Shown in pieces: positions 33,508-36,189 of a stretch of 36,189 bases of DNA. A program made the translations under genes and the position numbers. The notes beneath the pieces were generated by a model. It made no database searches. It was not told the DNA's origin and was given only the letters and a program-made list of their open reading frames with translations. Numbering within the stretch: position 1 is the stretch's first letter; each line of letters starts with the position of its first letter. The DNA is from Proteobacteria bacterium UBA3413 (GTDB lineage Bacteria > Pseudomonadota > Gammaproteobacteria > Magnimaribacterales > D2472). The stretch spans positions 24,998-61,186 of the forward strand of contig DEOR01000003.1 of the NCBI GenBank assembly GCA_002358345.1, in the 5' to 3' direction.

Positions 33508-34719
33508 ATGGAAACCATTGTATTAAAATTTGGCGGCACTTCTGTAGGCTCAACCGATAGAATTTCTGCGGTTGCCAAGTTAATCCAGCAAGCATCTAAA
33601 GAAGCCTTTCCTGTAGTGGTTGTCTCGGCTATGGCCGGAGAGACTAATCGTTTGATAGAGTTGGCTGAATCTTTTGGTTCCGAGCCAAACAAACGAGAGT
33701 TTGATGCCCTGATTTCTACTGGAGAAAAAGTGAGCGCATCCCTGGTTGCCATCGCTTTGAATCAACTGGGCTTAAAAGCTAAATCTCTAACCGCAGCTCA
33801 AATTGGGATGAAGACCACCGCTCAATTTTCGAAGGCTAAGATTTTAGAGATGGACAATGAGATTATCTTTAAAACAATCGCAGATGGTTACATCCCAGTT
33901 GTTACTGGCTTTCAAGGGATTACAGCTACTGGAGATATTACAACCATGGGCAGAGGTGGGAGTGACACCACGGCAGTGGCTATAGCAGCATCCATTAAAT
34001 CTAAACGCTGTGATATTTATACGGATGTTGATGGTATCTATACCACCGATCCAAGGATTGTTCCCGATGCGAAAAAGCTTGATGCTATCTGCATAGAAGA
34101 GATGTTAGAGTTATCAGGGCAGGGCGCAAAGGTCATCCAGATACGCGCCGTGGAATTTGCAAATAAATACAAAGTTTTAGTGAGGATTTTATCAAGCTTT
34201 GAGCCTGGCTCAGGCACACTGATTTTACAGGAGGAGAACGGCATGGAAGACGCGGTAATTAGAGGCATAGCATCTCAAACAGACCAAACAAAATTTACGT
34301 TGCATGGAGTAGTAGATACCCCAGGCATTGCGTCAGGCATTTTGAGTCCCGTCAGTGATGCGGGTATTGAGGTCGATGTCATCGTCCAGAATGTTAGTGT
34401 GTCCAATAAAACAGATTTTACATTTACCGTGGCAACCACTGACAGGTCTGAGGTCGAAACGGTACTAAAAGAAAAAATGGTCGGCATCTCATACGATGAA
34501 CTGATTATTGATGAGGAGATTGGCAAAGTATCCTTGGTTGGAGTAGGCATGCGCTCTCATGCTGGCATTGCAAGCACAGCCTTTAAGGCGCTGGCCGATG
34601 CTGGAATTAATATCCAAATGATCAGCACCTCTGAAATTAAAATCACCATTGTGATAGCTCAAACTCAGCTTGAAAAAGCAGTGAGAATTTTGCACAAAGC
34701 ATTCAACCTAGGAGACTAA
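33508..34719 (+). CDS. lysC: Aspartate kinase, monofunctional
   Basis: Phosphorylates aspartate, opening the lysine, threonine, methionine and diaminopimelate branch. It is 403 aa, matching Pseudomonas-type monofunctional LysC. The N-terminal KFGGTSVG, VVVSAMAGETNRL, STGEKVSASL, TMGRGGSDTTAVAIA and TDVDGIYTTDPRIV form the kinase domain (about 1-240). Two ACT domains follow (about 265-400; VDTPGIASGILSPVSDAGI, and VGVGMRSHAGIASTAFKALADAGI), which bind feedback amino acids in this class. The enzyme for the next step is encoded at 3986-5008. The stop shares one base with the following ATG (TAATG). Confidence 0.97.
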   Translation: METIVLKFGGTSVGSTDRISAVAKLIQQASKEAFPVVVVSAMAGETNRLIELAESFGSEPNKREFDALISTGEKVSASLVAIALNQLGLKAKSLTAAQIGMKTTAQFSKAKILEMDNEIIFKTIADGYIPVVTGFQGITATGDITTMGRGGSDTTAVAIAASIKSKRCDIYTDVDGIYTTDPRIVPDAKKLDAICIEEMLELSGQGAKVIQIRAVEFANKYKVLVRILSSFEPGSGTLILQEENGMEDAVIRGIASQTDQTKFTLHGVVDTPGIASGILSPVSDAGIEVDVIVQNVSVSNKTDFTFTVATTDRSEVETVLKEKMVGISYDELIIDEEIGKVSLVGVGMRSHAGIASTAFKALADAGINIQMISTSEIKITIVIAQTQLEKAVRILHKAFNLGD

Positions 34720-36053
34720 TGTTTGATCTTATTTTAAAAAATGGAACCCTTGTCAATGAAGGTCAGATTTTTGAATCTGACATCGCAATTAAAGGCGATA
34801 GAATTGAAAAGATTGCCCCTTCCATTGATGCGGCATCAAAAGAAATTATAGATTTACAAGGCAAGCATGTTTTTCCAGGCTTGATAGATGATCAAGTGCA
34901 TTTTAGGGAGCCAGGTTTAACCCACAAAGGCAATATTCAATCTGAGAGTAGAGCTGGCTTGGCTGGCGGCGTGACTAGTTATTTTGAAATGCCAAATGTA
35001 AATCCAACAACCACTAATCGAGTAAATCTTCAGGCTAAGTTTGACCTTGCAGCTACAAAATCACACGCCAATTATTCTTTTTATATGGGGGCTAGCAATT
35101 CCAATATTGAAGAAATTAAACAACTCGACCACACCCTGGCCTGCGGTGTAAAAGTATTCATGGGGGCATCTACCGGAGATATGCTGGTGGATAACCGAGA
35201 CACACTCGATGCAATTTTTAGAGAAGCACCAGTTAATATCGTAACTCATTGTGAAGATACTCCAATGATTCAAGCAAATGAGGAGGCTGTCATTGCAGAA
35301 TTTGGCGAGGAGATTGATGCTACATTTCATCCCCAAATACGAAGTGCTGCGGCATGCTTGAAATCTTCTCAGCTTGCCCATGATCTTGCTACCAAGCATG
35401 GATCTAATCTACATATCCTTCATCTGACAACAGCCGATGAGATGAAGCTCTTAACTTCTGGGGACTTGGCAAGTAAAAGAATTACAGGCGAAGTCTGTGT
35501 CCATCATTTATATTTTAGCGACGCTGATTATTTAACGCATGGCAATCAAATTAAATGTAATCCGAGCATTAAAACGGAGCAAGACAGGTTGGCGTTAATA
35601 GAAGCAGTGAAAGCTAACAAAATTGATATTATCGCAACGGATCATGCGCCGCATACCTGGGAAGAAAAACAGCAAGCCTACCTTAAAGCCCCAAGTGGCC
35701 TCCCATTGATCCAGCATTCACTGCTGGTCTTGTTAGATTTTTATGCGAAAGGCATCTTTTCTCTTGAGCAGATTGTACAAAAGACCAGTCATAATATTGC
35801 TGAGCGCTTTCAAATTAAAGACCGAGGCTACCTACGAGAGGGTGGTTTTGCTGATTTTGCCATTGTTGATCTTAGCGCTGAAACAGCTGTTACCAAGGAA
35901 AATATTCTATATCACTGTGGGTGGTCACCATTTATGGGGCAAACTTTTCCTGGATCTGTCGAGTACACCATTATCAACGGACAAGTTGTTTATCGAGATG
36001 GCGTTTTGTCTGCAGACCTACCAATAGGTCAAAGAATACAATTTAATCGATAG
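34719..36053 (+). CDS. pyrC: Dihydroorotase
   Basis: Cyclises carbamoyl aspartate to dihydroorotate in pyrimidine synthesis. It is 444 aa, amidohydrolase fold. Active-site elements are Lys145 (GVKVFMGAS, probable carboxylated metal bridge), His177 (THCED), His235 (ILHLTTADE), and Asp308 with His309 (ATDHAPH). The N-terminal metal motif reads DDQVHFREPG: Gln59 stands where most type I enzymes have the first His of HxH, with His61 kept. I recall this DDQVHFREPG form from Bacteroidetes-type dihydroorotases, so it is likely a known subfamily. It is coupled to lysC by a one-base overlap and is followed by tRNA-Ser, the slot where csrA stands in E. coli and Pseudomonas. The assignment to dihydroorotase rather than a relative such as allantoinase is good but not absolute. 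Confidence 0.9.
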   Translation: MFDLILKNGTLVNEGQIFESDIAIKGDRIEKIAPSIDAASKEIIDLQGKHVFPGLIDDQVHFREPGLTHKGNIQSESRAGLAGGVTSYFEMPNVNPTTTNRVNLQAKFDLAATKSHANYSFYMGASNSNIEEIKQLDHTLACGVKVFMGASTGDMLVDNRDTLDAIFREAPVNIVTHCEDTPMIQANEEAVIAEFGEEIDATFHPQIRSAAACLKSSQLAHDLATKHGSNLHILHLTTADEMKLLTSGDLASKRITGEVCVHHLYFSDADYLTHGNQIKCNPSIKTEQDRLALIEAVKANKIDIIATDHAPHTWEEKQQAYLKAPSGLPLIQHSLLVLLDFYAKGIFSLEQIVQKTSHNIAERFQIKDRGYLREGGFADFAIVDLSAETAVTKENILYHCGWSPFMGQTFPGSVEYTIINGQVVYRDGVLSADLPIGQRIQFNR

Positions 36054-36055
36054 TG

Positions 36056-36083
36056 TTATTTTCTTATTTTTAAGCGTTATAAT
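36056..36083 (+). promoter_or_regulatory. Probable promoter of tRNA-Ser
   Basis: A perfect TATAAT at 36078-36083 lies 14 bases before the mature tRNA 5' end. TTATTT at 36056-36061 with a 16-base spacer is a weak -35. Location between the dihydroorotase stop and the tRNA fits a dedicated tRNA promoter. Confidence 0.5.
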
Positions 36084-36097
36084 TCCTGTCCAAAATC

Positions 36098-36187
36098 GGA
36101 GAGTTGGCTGAGTGGTCGAAAGCGCCTCCCTGCTAAGGAGGTATACGGGTAACTGTATCGAGGGTTCGAATCCCTCACTCTCCGCCA
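36098..36187 (+). tRNA. tRNA-Ser (anticodon GCU)
   Basis: A 90-base class II tRNA: acceptor GGAGAGT pairs with ACTCTCC, then discriminator G and encoded CCA. The anticodon arm is CCTCC-CTGCTAA-GGAGG with anticodon GCT at 36132-36134. A long variable arm (about 36142-36160) and the T arm GAGGG-TTCGAAT-CCCTC follow. In E. coli and Pseudomonas the same tRNA-Ser follows csrA near alaS. Confidence 0.97.
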
Positions 36188-36189
36188 GT

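Noticed and set aside
2..36189. Mobile elements, CRISPR arrays, toxin-antitoxin or defence genes
   Set aside because: All genes belong to core metabolic or housekeeping families; no transposase, integrase, repeat array or small toxin pair was seen.

Overview
This window looks like chromosomal core-gene DNA from a compact, low-GC gammaproteobacterium. By eye the G+C is near 40% (estimate, not computed). The evidence is gammaproteobacterial gene order: truA-trpF-trpB-trpA-accD-dedD-cvpA-purF, cysS/ppiB/lpxH, mltF beside purL, and alaS-lysC followed by tRNA-Ser(GCU). There is also a FimV-type protein and an E. coli-type LexA box. Very short or negative gene spacing suggests a streamlined, perhaps marine, lineage. 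The clade assignment is inference and weak.

Left part (2-13123, + strand): fourteen genes run in one direction with no gap over 20 bases. They are the 3' part of aroC, then leuC, leuD, leuB, an aspartate-semialdehyde dehydrogenase gene, a short fimV, truA, trpF, trpB, trpA, accD, dedD, cvpA and purF. They join aromatic, leucine, aspartate-family and tryptophan synthesis to fatty-acid and purine synthesis, tRNA modification and envelope proteins. folC, which normally lies between accD and dedD, is absent. purF runs tail to tail into acnB with overlapping stop codons.

Middle (13120-24603): acnB (-), a DUF1289 gene (+), and a minus-strand run of a cyclophilin gene, lpxH, umuD and umuC. A near-perfect LexA box overlaps a good promoter just before umuD. 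cysS diverges from the cyclophilin gene. Then come a short-chain dehydrogenase (-), tRNA-Asn(GUU) (-), uvrB (+) and a shortened MltF-type lytic transglycosylase (-). The cyclophilin gene has a membrane-anchor N-terminus plus an internal start at codon 40 behind an ideal ribosome binding site, which suggests two isoforms.

Right part (24643-36187): purL (+) faces a zinc-ribbon Nudix gene (-). A tight plus-strand operon follows: CoA-pyrophosphatase-like Nudix, gamma-carbonic anhydrase, dienelactone-hydrolase-family gene, alaS, lysC and a dihydroorotase. The window ends with tRNA-Ser(GCU). The dihydroorotase sits where csrA is found in E. coli and Pseudomonas.

No insertion sequences, phage genes, CRISPR arrays or defence systems were seen. 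No stretch over 300 bases lacks a gene. The points most worth checking are the possible dual-start cyclophilin, the losses of folC and csrA from their usual positions, the reduced MltF, the UmuD cleavage-site change, and Asp-to-Glu changes in TrpF and TrpA.
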